DNA of 64,000 nt from Telluribacter sp035998675. Its GTDB lineage: Bacteria > Bacteroidota > Bacteroidia > Cytophagales > Spirosomataceae. A program made the translations under genes and the position numbers. A model generated the notes under the pieces. The model was not told the origin of the DNA, did no database searches, and worked only from the letters and a program-made list of their open reading frames with translations. The stretch is from contig NZ_DASYHI010000024.1 of the NCBI RefSeq assembly GCF_035998675.1, positions 62,001 to 126,000 on the forward strand, read 5' to 3'. Each line of letters starts with the position of its first letter. The stretch's first letter is position 1. This document shows positions 24,207-32,323 of this stretch, piece after piece.

Positions 24207-24935
24207 TTAATTGGTTACCAAAAACCGTTTCAGCTCGTCCAGGCTGATGCGGTTTTCATAAATAGCTTTGCCGATAATAACCCCGAAAAGATTCATCTCC
24301 GCCAGTTTTTCTACATCCTTTATATCACTCACGCCACCGCTGGCAATGATGTGCAACTCGGGACATTTGTCCTGTAGGTTCTTGTACAGGTCGTAAGAAG
24401 GCCCCTGCAGCAGCCCGTCTTTGGCTACGTCGGTACTGATGGTGTAGCGGACGCCCTTTTCGACGTACTCTTCGACAAAGTCATAGACCCACAGCGAGGT
24501 ACCTTCTTCCCAGCCGCTCACGGCCACTTTTTCGTTGCGGGCGTCGGCTCCCAGGATAATCCTGTCCCCGCCGTATTGGTCGAGCCAACTCTTGAACAAG
24601 TCGGGCTGTTTGACGGCCACGCTGCCGCCGGTTACCTGCTTGGCTCCGCATTCAAAAGCGATGCGCAGGTCTTCGTCCGACTGTACACCGCCCCCAAAAT
24701 CAATGTGCAGGCGCGTCCGTGATGACAGTGTTTCGAGTACCTTCCAGTTAACTATCTTCTTGGCTTTGGCACCGTCGAGGTCTACCAGGTGCAGGCGGGT
24801 CAGGCCCGCGTCTTCAAACTGCTGCGCTACTTCCAGCGGATGCTCGTTGTATATCTTTTTCTGACTGTAGTCGCCCTGGGTCAGGCGTACGCACTTGCCT
24901 TCTATGAGGTCTATGGCGGGTATTATCTGTATCAT
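24207..24935 (-). CDS. hisA: ProFAR isomerase (phosphoribosylformimino-AICAR isomerase)
   Basis: TIM-barrel isomerase, step 4 of histidine synthesis. 242 residues; family motifs IIPAIDLIEGKCVRLTQGDY at the N terminus with the catalytic Asp, IDFGGGVQSDEDL, IILGADARNEKVAVSGWEE, STDVAKDGLLQGPS with the second catalytic Asp, and IIASGGVSDIKDV. Its start overlaps the hisH stop by 4 bp (ATGA), indicating translational coupling. Confidence 0.96.
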   Translation of the reverse strand: MIQIIPAIDLIEGKCVRLTQGDYSQKKIYNEHPLEVAQQFEDAGLTRLHLVDLDGAKAKKIVNWKVLETLSSRTRLHIDFGGGVQSDEDLRIAFECGAKQVTGGSVAVKQPDLFKSWLDQYGGDRIILGADARNEKVAVSGWEEGTSLWVYDFVEEYVEKGVRYTISTDVAKDGLLQGPSYDLYKNLQDKCPELHIIASGGVSDIKDVEKLAEMNLFGVIIGKAIYENRISLDELKRFLVTN

Positions 24936-25519
24936 AGCGTCAGGAAGTTATGGAGAATCTGCTGCCCTACGTGTCCGCTGATTTCGCAGTGGAACTGAGC
25001 CGCATAAAAGTTATCCCTATGCAGCATGGCACTGAACGGCCGGATGTACTCGCAGGTAGCCACGGTATACCCACAGACGGGCGCGGCGTAGCTATGGACA
25101 AAGTACACGTAGGCGTCGTCGGGCAGGCCCTGGGTGAGCGGGGAGGTGTGGTTATAGATATTGTTCCAGCCCATGTGGGGTACTTTATAGCCGGGCGTAG
25201 CCGGAAAGCGCTGTACATCCACGTCGAAAATACCCATGCAGGGCGTACTGTTTTCTTCGGAGTAGCGGCACATGAGCTGCATACCGACGCAGGTACCCAG
25301 CACCGGCTGCCTGAGCGAAGGAATGAGCCGGTCCAATCCTTTTTCGCGCAGGTAATTCATAGCCGTACTGGCCTCGCCCACGCCGGGGAATATCACCTTA
25401 TCGGCCGTACGAATTTCGGCTTCGTCGTCGGTGTAGAGGTATCCGGCGCCGAGACGGTCCAGGGCGTACATGACCGACTGCACGTTACCAGCGTTGTATT
25501 TAATAATAACAGTTTTCAA
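24932..25519 (-). CDS. hisH: Imidazole glycerol phosphate synthase glutaminase subunit
   Basis: Class I glutamine amidotransferase that feeds ammonia to HisF. The 195-residue protein has the nucleophile elbow GTCVGMQLMC near residue 75 and VFFPGVGEA-like VIFPGVGEASTAMNYL. The His-Glu pair of the triad sits in AAQFHCEISGHVGQQ; the usual motif is FHPEKSG, so Pro is replaced by Cys and Lys by Ile here, which is unusual but leaves the triad intact. First gene of the his run in this window; hisG, D, C and B are elsewhere. Confidence 0.95.
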   Translation of the reverse strand: MKTVIIKYNAGNVQSVMYALDRLGAGYLYTDDEAEIRTADKVIFPGVGEASTAMNYLREKGLDRLIPSLRQPVLGTCVGMQLMCRYSEENSTPCMGIFDVDVQRFPATPGYKVPHMGWNNIYNHTSPLTQGLPDDAYVYFVHSYAAPVCGYTVATCEYIRPFSAMLHRDNFYAAQFHCEISGHVGQQILHNFLTL

Positions 25520-25626
25520 GTCTTTAGGTACTTAGCTGTTAGGCTGTAGTTGTTAGCTTATTCTAATTCAAGATATTCGTATACTTAAGATAGTTCTATA
25601 AACTTTTTATTTCTTTTCGCATACTT

Positions 25627-25650
25627 CCCCTTCTCTAACAGGAGAAGGGG
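25627..25650. repeat. Palindromic intergenic repeat
   Basis: A 9-bp perfect stem (25627-25635 with 25642-25650), 6-base loop, followed by a G-rich stretch. No T tract on either strand. Confidence 0.45.
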
Positions 25651-25674
25651 CCGGGGGTTGAGTTGAGGTAAAAG

Positions 25675-25711
25675 TAAAAACGAAGCCCGACTCTATAAAG
25701 AACCGGGCTTC
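25675..25711 (-). terminator. Terminator after the DUF72 gene
   Basis: GAAGCCCG/CGGGCTTC stem (25682-25689 with 25704-25711), with further partial pairing in the loop, followed on the minus strand by GTTTTTA. It lies about 155 bp beyond the stop, so the assignment to this gene is by direction. Confidence 0.65.
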
Positions 25712-25866
25712 TGGGGTACTATGTATTCAACCTTATTACACCTTTACTCGCAAAAACACATCACCCGATAGACCTGATTCGAAGCAATCGATGGTGGAGA
25801 TGGTATGTTCCTGCGTTTGACATGCTACAAAGGTATAAAAAGTTTGGAAGTGAGCTGCATAATTTT

Positions 25867-26775
25867 TCAAAAAAGCGAACCTTGTACAGGCTGCTGACGA
25901 ATAGCAGGAGCTTCTAAGGATAATCCTATTTGCTGGTTGAGCTGCTCTATCCAGTATTTGGTTAGTTCGGGTGCCAGTAGGTTCTCGCCGCAGTGAATAA
26001 AAATATAGGCCGTCTGTAGGCCCTGCTCAAACCACTTACGCAGCCGCTGTACCCAGGCCGTGGTACGGGTGAAGTCGGTGGGGTGCAGCTCGTGCCCCAC
26101 AAAACGAAGGGTAGCTACCGGACTGGAAAGCCCCATGTGCAGCACATCGCGCCGCCCGGCTACGTCGGTAAGTACTGTACCGGCGCCCAGCTCGTGCAGC
26201 GTTTCGAGTACCCGGTGCCAGCGGTACTCGTCAAGAAACCAGGCCGCGTGCCGGAACTCTATCGCCACCGGAAAGCCCTGCGGTAAACCTTTCAGAAACC
26301 GGACGAGCGTGGGTAGCCGGGCTGGGTTGAAAGCTGGGGATAACTGCAGAAAGGTAGTACCCAGGTTTTCTTCAAAACCCAGTACCGACTCCACAAACAG
26401 ACGCGTGAGCTGGGTAACCCCTAGCAACTGTGCTTCGTGGGTGATAGCTTGTGGCCACTTGGGACAAAAACGAAAGCCGGAGGGTACCATTTCCTTCCAC
26501 TTTTTGACGGTATCAGGGCCGGGTATCTGGTAGTAGGTACTGTTTAGCTCGATGGTATTGAACTGCCGGGCGTAGTGGTACAGGAAGTCCTTGTCTTTGG
26601 TAGTGGCCGGATAAATTTTACCCACCCACTCTTTATTGGCCCAAATGGGCGGACCGATGTACACCTGCCGGGCGGAGGTACCTGCGGTACTACCTAGCAA
26701 CACCGGCGTGTGCGGGTGGTCGGGCGGAAGCGTGAAATCCACCGGGTTTATATCTTCTACTTTTCCGAAATCCAT
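25867..26775 (-). CDS. DUF72 domain protein
   Basis: A 302-residue protein of the DUF72 (YecE) family, TIM-barrel-like. Motifs: YIGPPIWANKEWVGKIYP near residue 40, YHYARQFNTIELNSTYYQIP, FCPKWPQAITHEAQLL, VAIEFRHAAWF and the C-terminal AYIFIHCGENLLAPEL. The biochemical role of the family is unknown. Single gene; the start MDFGKVEDINPVDF is normal for Bacteroidota members, which have a slightly extended N terminus. Confidence 0.9.
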   Translation of the reverse strand: MDFGKVEDINPVDFTLPPDHPHTPVLLGSTAGTSARQVYIGPPIWANKEWVGKIYPATTKDKDFLYHYARQFNTIELNSTYYQIPGPDTVKKWKEMVPSGFRFCPKWPQAITHEAQLLGVTQLTRLFVESVLGFEENLGTTFLQLSPAFNPARLPTLVRFLKGLPQGFPVAIEFRHAAWFLDEYRWHRVLETLHELGAGTVLTDVAGRRDVLHMGLSSPVATLRFVGHELHPTDFTRTTAWVQRLRKWFEQGLQTAYIFIHCGENLLAPELTKYWIEQLNQQIGLSLEAPAIRQQPVQGSLF

Positions 26776-26907
26776 TTTAAAGCAATTAGGTAGTTAGGTG
26801 TTAGCTAAGTACTAGGTATAAACACGGAGAGCGGGGATGTGGTTACAGGCAGTTTCGCTGATTGATACCTGCTCAAAATATAATCTGCTGGCCGACATCC
26901 ATTCCTA

Positions 26908-26943
26908 TACTTCAGGTACTTCTAGTACTTCAGGTACTTCTAG
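26908..26943. repeat. Perfect 18-bp tandem direct repeat next to a promoter
   Basis: Two adjacent identical copies of TACTTCAGGTACTTCTAG (26908-26925 and 26926-26943). Each copy itself contains two ACTTC units. The second copy ends two bases before the -7 box at 26945, so the repeat covers the -33 region. Confidence 0.9.
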
Positions 26944-26944
26944 A

Positions 26945-26952
26945 TACATTTG
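26945..26952 (+). promoter_or_regulatory. -7 box TACATTTG for the 26991 gene
   Basis: Exact TAnnTTTG match 39 bp before the start at 26991. No TTG is present at -33; instead the 18-bp tandem repeat occupies the position, which may mean activator-dependent or repressed transcription. Confidence 0.55.
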
Positions 26953-26990
26953 CACTCACTGTCACTTAACTGCTTCATCAATCAGTTGAT

Positions 26991-27426
26991 TTGAACCTAA
27001 TGGAATCTATAAAATTAAATATTTTAAGTAGTACTACTATTAGGCAAAGGATTCTTATCCTGCTCTGCATACTTTCCTATCTTTTTATTCATTTCTACGA
27101 CACCAAATGGAGTCTGCCTATTTTGATTTGGTACTTAATGGGGTTAATTGCGGGGGAGGGGCCGGAAAAAATCATCCAAGGTTTTATAATTTTATGCTGG
27201 TTATACTTATGGCTTCTGCTTTTTAGTAAAGACAATAGGAAGTCTGACTATTCTACTTGTAGCCTTTATCAGCTTGTTTGTAGATGCCATTCATGTTGGT
27301 TATAACCAATTACAAATTTTCTTGGAATATTCCTACAGGTATGAAAGGTGGTATTGGTATGTTGTACCCTTTCTGTTATTCTCCGTTTTTACCTTACTGC
27401 TTTTTCGCAGAGTGATGAAGCAGTAG
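26991..27426 (+). pseudogene. Frameshifted small integral membrane protein
   Basis: The frame from 26991 encodes hydrophobic helices (LILLCILSYLFIHFYDTKWS, then FIILCWLYLWLLLFSKDN) up to about 27230 and then turns into an implausible Cys/Ser-rich tail stopping at 27305. The +1 frame continues the membrane protein: GSLTILLVAFISLFVDAIHV, then a Tyr-rich loop and VVPFLLFSVFTLLLFRRVMK to a TAG at 27424-27426. Joined, they make about 144 residues with four membrane segments. One extra or missing base near AAAGACAATAGG (27228-27239) explains this; a sequencing error or programmed shift is less likely but possible. AT-rich compared with its neighbours. No family recognised. Terminator follows at 27451. 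Confidence 0.65.
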
Positions 27427-27450
27427 TTGTCCTGTTAGCCAAAAAGGTAC

Positions 27451-27488
27451 AAAAGGAGCAATCGAAGTATTTAGATGGCTCCTTTTTT
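27451..27488 (+). terminator. Terminator after the frameshifted membrane gene
   Basis: AAAAGGAGC (27451-27459) pairs with GCTCCTTTT (27478-27486), an 18-base loop, followed by further T. Its presence right after the +1-frame stop at 27426 supports that frame as the true gene end. Confidence 0.8.
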
Positions 27489-27567
27489 CTATGAAGTGTA
27501 TCTTATTCCTTGCCCTAATCTGAACATATTTTAGCCCCTCCCCGCACCGCAACCCCTTTACAATGAT

Positions 27568-27575
27568 TACTTTTG
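27568..27575 (+). promoter_or_regulatory. -7 box TACTTTTG for the M14 peptidase gene
   Basis: Exact TAnnTTTG match, 82 bp before the ATG at 27658. No convincing -33 element. Confidence 0.5.
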
Positions 27576-27657
27576 TAAGTCATTCCGACCAAAAAAATGG
27601 AAGCTTTTGTCCAATTGGTTGGTTTGCCTCCTCTTTAAGTGTAAAGATGTAAAAAAG

Positions 27658-29136
27658 ATGAAAGCCCTTTTACCCGTTGCTATGTCTGTACTGGCTGCTT
27701 CCGCGGCACTGGCTCAACCTACCGAGCTGGCGCGTCGCCTGCACGATACCCACCCTACCTACCGCGAAGCGTCCCTGACCCAGCGCCGGTTCAAGCACCC
27801 GGACGTACAGGTGCTGATTCAGCAGCGGCAGGGAAATCCCATGTACGAGATTACGACCGTAGGGCAGTCGTACGAGGGGCGCGCCATCCGGATGGTTAAA
27901 GTCGGAAACGGGCCACGGAAGGTACTGCTCTGGTCGCAGATGCACGGCGACGAACCCACGGCGACCATGGCTATCTTTGATATATTCAACTTCCTCGAAA
28001 AAAAGGGAGACGGTTTCGACGAACTGCGGAAGCAGCTGTTGGCTACAACTACACTGTACTTTGTGCCCATGCTTAACCCCGACGGCGCCGAACGTTACCA
28101 GCGCCGCACCGCTCAGGGAATAGACATGAACCGTGACGCCCTGTACCTGCAGACCCCCGAAAGCCGCATTCTGAAAGAGTTGCAGCAGACCCTGAAGCCG
28201 GAATTTGGTTTTAACCTGCACGACCAGAGCCCCCGCTACTCGGCCGGGCGCAGCCCGAAGGTAGCCACCATATCCTTTCTGGCTACGGCCTACGACTACG
28301 ACCGCTCCATTAATCCGGTGCGGGAGCGGTCCATGCAGCTCATCGTACGCATGAACCGCCTGCTGCAGCACTTTATACCCGGTCAGGTAGCCCGCTACGC
28401 CGACGACCACGAGCCCCGCGCTTTCGGAGATAATATCCAGAAATGGGGTACTACACTCATCCTGATTGAGTCGGGTGGCTACGCCGGTGACCCCGAAAAA
28501 CAATATATCCGTCGGCTCAACTTTGTGGCTATCCTGTCGGCGCTGGGGGCCATTGCGGATGGCTCGCTGGCGGAGGAAGATCGCAACGACTACTATACCA
28601 TTCCGGAAAATGAAAGGTACCTCTTTGACCTGCTCATCCGGAACGCTACCGTGCGGCAGGGCGGCAAGACCTACCGCACCGATTTGGGTATTAATCGAAA
28701 CGAAGTCAACTACGCTAACGCGACCAAGTTTTTCTACCACAGCAAGGTGGAAGAGTACGGCGACCTCTCGACCCACTACGGCAGCCAGGAAATAGACGCT
28801 ACCGATTACGTCATAGAGCGTGGTAAGGTATATCCTAATCCCTTTAAAAACCTGACGGAGCTAAGCAAAGTGGATCCCTGGGCGCTCCTGAAACAGGGCT
28901 ATACCTACGTGACGCTCACGCCTGACGCCAACACCCGGGCGCTGGGTTTGTACTTTACGGTGCATCCGCTGCACGTGTTGCGAAAGGGGCAGGTATTCAC
29001 CGGACCGGTACAAATGGGTGAAACGGCCTCTTTTGTCCTGAAAAAGAACGGCAAGGTACGCTACGCGGTGGTGAACGGCTTTGTGCACGACCTACAGGAG
29101 CCCGCGGAGCGGCTGGGTAACGGTATAGTGGAGTAA
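27658..29136 (+). CDS. M14 family zinc carboxypeptidase, exported
   Basis: A 492-residue protein with a signal peptide (MKALLPVAMSVLAASAALAQ) and an M14 peptidase domain. Zinc ligands lie in SQMHGDEPTATMAIFD (HxxE, about residues 98-113) and in FGFNLHDQSPRYS (His near residue 185); the catalytic Glu is in TTLILIESGGYAGDPE. MLNPDGAERYQRRTAQGIDM carries the substrate-binding Arg/Asn region. A C-terminal beta region of about 130 residues follows. It would trim C-terminal residues of periplasmic or external peptides. The frame is open from 27607, but the ATG at 27658 gives the signal peptide. Confidence 0.9.
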   Translation: MKALLPVAMSVLAASAALAQPTELARRLHDTHPTYREASLTQRRFKHPDVQVLIQQRQGNPMYEITTVGQSYEGRAIRMVKVGNGPRKVLLWSQMHGDEPTATMAIFDIFNFLEKKGDGFDELRKQLLATTTLYFVPMLNPDGAERYQRRTAQGIDMNRDALYLQTPESRILKELQQTLKPEFGFNLHDQSPRYSAGRSPKVATISFLATAYDYDRSINPVRERSMQLIVRMNRLLQHFIPGQVARYADDHEPRAFGDNIQKWGTTLILIESGGYAGDPEKQYIRRLNFVAILSALGAIADGSLAEEDRNDYYTIPENERYLFDLLIRNATVRQGGKTYRTDLGINRNEVNYANATKFFYHSKVEEYGDLSTHYGSQEIDATDYVIERGKVYPNPFKNLTELSKVDPWALLKQGYTYVTLTPDANTRALGLYFTVHPLHVLRKGQVFTGPVQMGETASFVLKKNGKVRYAVVNGFVHDLQEPAERLGNGIVE

Positions 29137-29318
29137 GCGGAATATGCTGTGGTGAACAGCAGTGGCAGCAGTAGTATCAATGGTTTTTGTGAAGCCTTGC
29201 CAAATAAAATATTGCCTTAGTGGTATTTGTTAAATCGTTATTTCTCAGCTTTTTACTTATTCTCTTTGAAATAATAGAGCCGTAATACTGGCTTAATATT
29301 GGGGTAACATTGCTCCTC

Positions 29319-29326
29319 TACTTTTG
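29319..29326 (+). promoter_or_regulatory. -7 box TACTTTTG for the TonB-dependent receptor gene
   Basis: Exact TAnnTTTG match 29 bp before the ATG at 29356, with ATTGGGG about 20 bp upstream as a possible -33. It overlaps the GTG at 29326, arguing against that codon as start. Confidence 0.65.
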
Positions 29327-29355
29327 TGGCATGTAACATCTGTTTACTGACACCA

Positions 29356-32181
29356 ATGAAAAGTATGAAAAAGCAATTACTCTCTCTCGTTTTATCTGTT
29401 TTGGTCACTACGCTGGCCGTTGCGCAAACGGGTTCTATCAAAGGTACTATCGTCGACGCCAAAACTAAGGAAGCCATAATTGGCGCGAGCATCCTGTTGA
29501 AAGGTACTACCCCGCCCCTGGGTACTTCGACGGACATTGAAGGAAACTTTGAAATCAGAAACATCCCGACCGGTACCCAGACCGTTATCCTGAGCTACGT
29601 TTCCTACAAGCTCAAAGAAGTGGCCATAACGGTTTATCCCAATCAGACGGTACTTATCAATACAACCATAGAGGAAGACGTTGCTACGCTGGAAGAAGTA
29701 AAAATAACCGGGCAGCGCCAGACCTTCACCGACGTATCGGTCATTACCGAAATCAAGCAGGCCGAGCAGATTGCCGTGGGTATCTCGGCCCAGCAGATTC
29801 AGAAATCGCAGGACCGCGACGCTTCGCAGGTGATTCGCCGGGTACCGGGTGTCTCCATTCAGGACGACCGCTTCGTAATCATCCGCGGCCTGAACGAGCG
29901 CTACAATACGGTAATGCTCAACGACGCCATTACGCCTTCCACCGAAGTTGACGTTAAATCCTTCTCTTTCGACCTTATTCCCAGCTCCGCCATCGACCGC
30001 ATGCTGATTTTCAAATCGGGTTCTGCCGAACTACCCGGTGAGTTTTCGGGGGGTGTTATTAAGATATATACCAAAACCATCCCGGATGAGAATGGCTTCA
30101 GCCTCAACCTGTCTACCGGCTACCGGAGCGGTACTACCTTTCAGCGGGTACTTTCTCATCAAGGTACTTCCCTCGACTGGCTGGGCTTTGGTGCCGGTGA
30201 CCGTATACTTCCCTCCTCTTTCCCCTCTACCAAAACCCTGATTAACGAAGGAGTACCTTCAGACCGCGCCCTCTCGGCTTTTCGTAATTTGCCCGAGTAC
30301 TTTACGGCGCAGAACATGACCGCCATGCCTGACCTGCGCGCGTCGCTGGGCTACAACGCTACGTTTTTTGTAGGCGAGAAAAAGCTGACAACTTTTAATA
30401 ACATTACATATTCCCACACCCGCCAGGCTATGCCGGTTAATCAGTACCGGTACCTGTCGTTTGACCCGCAGAAGCAGGAGTCGCTTCTGTGGGTTAAATA
30501 CAACGACCAGCAATACGCCGAAAACGTACGGCTGGGGGTAATGTCCAACTGGGCCTTGATCCTGAACCCTAACCACAAGATCGAGTTCCGCAACCTGTTT
30601 AATCAACTCGCCAACAAAGAAACTACCTTCCGCCAGGGCTTTACGCAGGAAAATGGCCGCGAAGTAGAGAATTATGCCTTCCGTTACGAATCAAAGAGCA
30701 TCTATTCTGGTCAGCTGAGCGGTACCCACGACCTGTCTGACCTGACTACCGTGCGCTGGACCGGTGCTTTTGGCTACACCCACCGCGAAGAACCCGACTA
30801 CCGCCGCTTTGTATCGAGCCGCAACATTGGTTCCGACGACCCCTTCACCGTAGAAGTAGTACCCGGTAGCAACGCCAGTCTGGCCCGTACCGCCCGCTTT
30901 TACTCTACGCTGAATGAATATACCTCCTCGGGCCGGGCCGATTGGGAGCACCGTATTAACCGCAGCGGTTTTGAAGGAGACGAAAAAATGCAGATCAAAC
31001 TGCGCGCCGGTGCCTATGCTGAGTACAAAGATCGGGCCTTCCAGGCGCGTTGGTTCAACCTGCTCAATCCGGGTGGCGTACCTCAGGAACTACTGAATCA
31101 GTCGCCGGAGCAGCTTTTTGACAACAGCAACATGGGCCTGGACAAGCTGTACTACGGCGAGCGTACCAACTTCGACGACCGCTACACCGCCCAAAACATG
31201 CTGACTGCCGGGTACGTAGGAGCTTACGTACCTTTTTCTTCCCGGTTCAACGTGTCGCTGGGAGCCCGGGCTGAGTACAACCGTCAACAGCTGCAAAGCC
31301 GTCAGCGCGGTTCAGGTACCCGTATCAAGGTAGACAACCCTATCTTCCGCCTGCTGCCTTCGGTCAACATGGCCTATAACTTCACCGAGAAAACCCTGCT
31401 GCGCCTGGCCTACAGCACCACCGTCAACCGTCCGGAGTTCCGGGAGCTGGCCCCTTTTACCTACTATGACTTTGCTTTCGACGTATCGCGGGTGGGTAAT
31501 CCTAATCTGAAGACGCCCTCTATCCAGAACATGGACCTGCGCTACGAGTGGTACCCCCGTGAGGGAGAAGTAATATCGGTAGCCTACTTCTACAAGCACT
31601 TCAAGAACCCGATCGAGGCCCGTATCCGCTACGCTGGCTCAGGAATATCGTTTTACGTAGACAATGCCGAGGAAGCCTACGCCAGGGGTGCCGAGCTGGA
31701 AGTACGCAAATCACTGAAGAATACGACTAACTCGGGCTTTGTCAATAACCTGACGCTGCTGCTCAATACTTCGGTCATCAAGAGCGATGTGTTGACCGGC
31801 TTCACCGGACAGGAAAACAACCGTCAGCTGCAGGGACAGTCGCCTTACCTGATCAATACGGGTATTTACTACAACGATGTTAACCGCGGCTTACAGTTCA
31901 ATGTGCTGTACAACGTCATCGGTCGCCGGATATTCCTGGTGGGAGACAAGGAAATTCAGCCTACGGTGTACGAAATGGCCCGCAACGTTATTGATCTGAC
32001 CCTTATCAAATCGCTGGGCCGGCACGTAGAACTTAAAATAGGCGTACAGGACCTGCTGAACCAGCCTTTCCGCCTGATTCAGGACAGCAACCTTGACCAG
32101 AAAATCACCAACGTAGATGAGCCTTACCAGACCTACCGCCGGGGTACCTACTCTACCATTGGTCTGAGCTATAAGTTTTAA
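29356..32181 (+). CDS. TonB-dependent outer-membrane receptor with carboxypeptidase-like N-terminal domain
   Basis: A 941-residue receptor: signal peptide (LLSLVLSVLVTTLAVAQ), a CarboxypepD_reg-like domain (about residues 22-105, GSIKGTIVDAKTKEAIIGAS), a plug domain (about 130-245: VIRRVPGVSIQDDRFVIIRG, then GLNERYNTVMLNDAITPSTE) and a C-terminal 22-strand barrel ending in STIGLSYKF. It is not a SusC type, as no SusD gene follows; instead a beta-helix lipoprotein gene lies 142 bp downstream. The substrate is unknown. The start at ATG 29356 is set by the promoter box at 29319. Confidence 0.92.
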   Translation: MKSMKKQLLSLVLSVLVTTLAVAQTGSIKGTIVDAKTKEAIIGASILLKGTTPPLGTSTDIEGNFEIRNIPTGTQTVILSYVSYKLKEVAITVYPNQTVLINTTIEEDVATLEEVKITGQRQTFTDVSVITEIKQAEQIAVGISAQQIQKSQDRDASQVIRRVPGVSIQDDRFVIIRGLNERYNTVMLNDAITPSTEVDVKSFSFDLIPSSAIDRMLIFKSGSAELPGEFSGGVIKIYTKTIPDENGFSLNLSTGYRSGTTFQRVLSHQGTSLDWLGFGAGDRILPSSFPSTKTLINEGVPSDRALSAFRNLPEYFTAQNMTAMPDLRASLGYNATFFVGEKKLTTFNNITYSHTRQAMPVNQYRYLSFDPQKQESLLWVKYNDQQYAENVRLGVMSNWALILNPNHKIEFRNLFNQLANKETTFRQGFTQENGREVENYAFRYESKSIYSGQLSGTHDLSDLTTVRWTGAFGYTHREEPDYRRFVSSRNIGSDDPFTVEVVPGSNASLARTARFYSTLNEYTSSGRADWEHRINRSGFEGDEKMQIKLRAGAYAEYKDRAFQARWFNLLNPGGVPQELLNQSPEQLFDNSNMGLDKLYYGERTNFDDRYTAQNMLTAGYVGAYVPFSSRFNVSLGARAEYNRQQLQSRQRGSGTRIKVDNPIFRLLPSVNMAYNFTEKTLLRLAYSTTVNRPEFRELAPFTYYDFAFDVSRVGNPNLKTPSIQNMDLRYEWYPREGEVISVAYFYKHFKNPIEARIRYAGSGISFYVDNAEEAYARGAELEVRKSLKNTTNSGFVNNLTLLLNTSVIKSDVLTGFTGQENNRQLQGQSPYLINTGIYYNDVNRGLQFNVLYNVIGRRIFLVGDKEIQPTVYEMARNVIDLTLIKSLGRHVELKIGVQDLLNQPFRLIQDSNLDQKITNVDEPYQTYRRGTYSTIGLSYKF

Positions 32182-32187
32182 GAGTAT

Positions 32188-32239
32188 CCGGGATGGAATA
32201 CCCCGGATGGAATACCCGGGATGGAATACCCGAATGGAC
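32188..32239. repeat. 14-bp tandem repeat, about 3.7 copies
   Basis: Three consecutive 14-bp units, CCGGGATGGAATAC at 32188-32201 and 32216-32229 with CCCGGATGGAATAC between them (one base different), then a partial, variant fourth CCGAATGGAC. It begins 6 bp after the receptor stop. No hairpin or T tract. Confidence 0.9.
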
Positions 32240-32323
32240 GGTAGTGGGGCTAACACCAGAAAGCTAATACCCAAGTACCTATAATAACTACTTATCCGTC
32301 AGATTGTTAAAAAAGAAAAGTGT

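Larger units (their letters stand above)
25520..25866. other. 347-bp spacer between hisH and the DUF72 gene
   Basis: It holds the DUF72 gene terminator (25675-25711) and a palindrome with arms CCCCTTCTC/GAGAAGGGG at 25627-25650 followed by GCCGGGGG, which resembles a common Bacteroidota intergenic repeat. No clear his promoter or his-leader-type attenuator was recognised. Confidence 0.6.

Noticed and set aside
25520..25866. Histidine leader attenuator before hisH
   Set aside because: No His-codon run or pair of alternative stems was seen, and the hairpins present read as the DUF72 terminator and a dispersed palindrome.
27658..28776. Long open frame antisense to the M14 peptidase gene (27670-28776)
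   Set aside because: It lacks any recognisable domain, and the sense strand has a clear signal peptide and zinc motifs. The same applies to long antisense frames over gatB, xylB, uxuA and the S9 gene.
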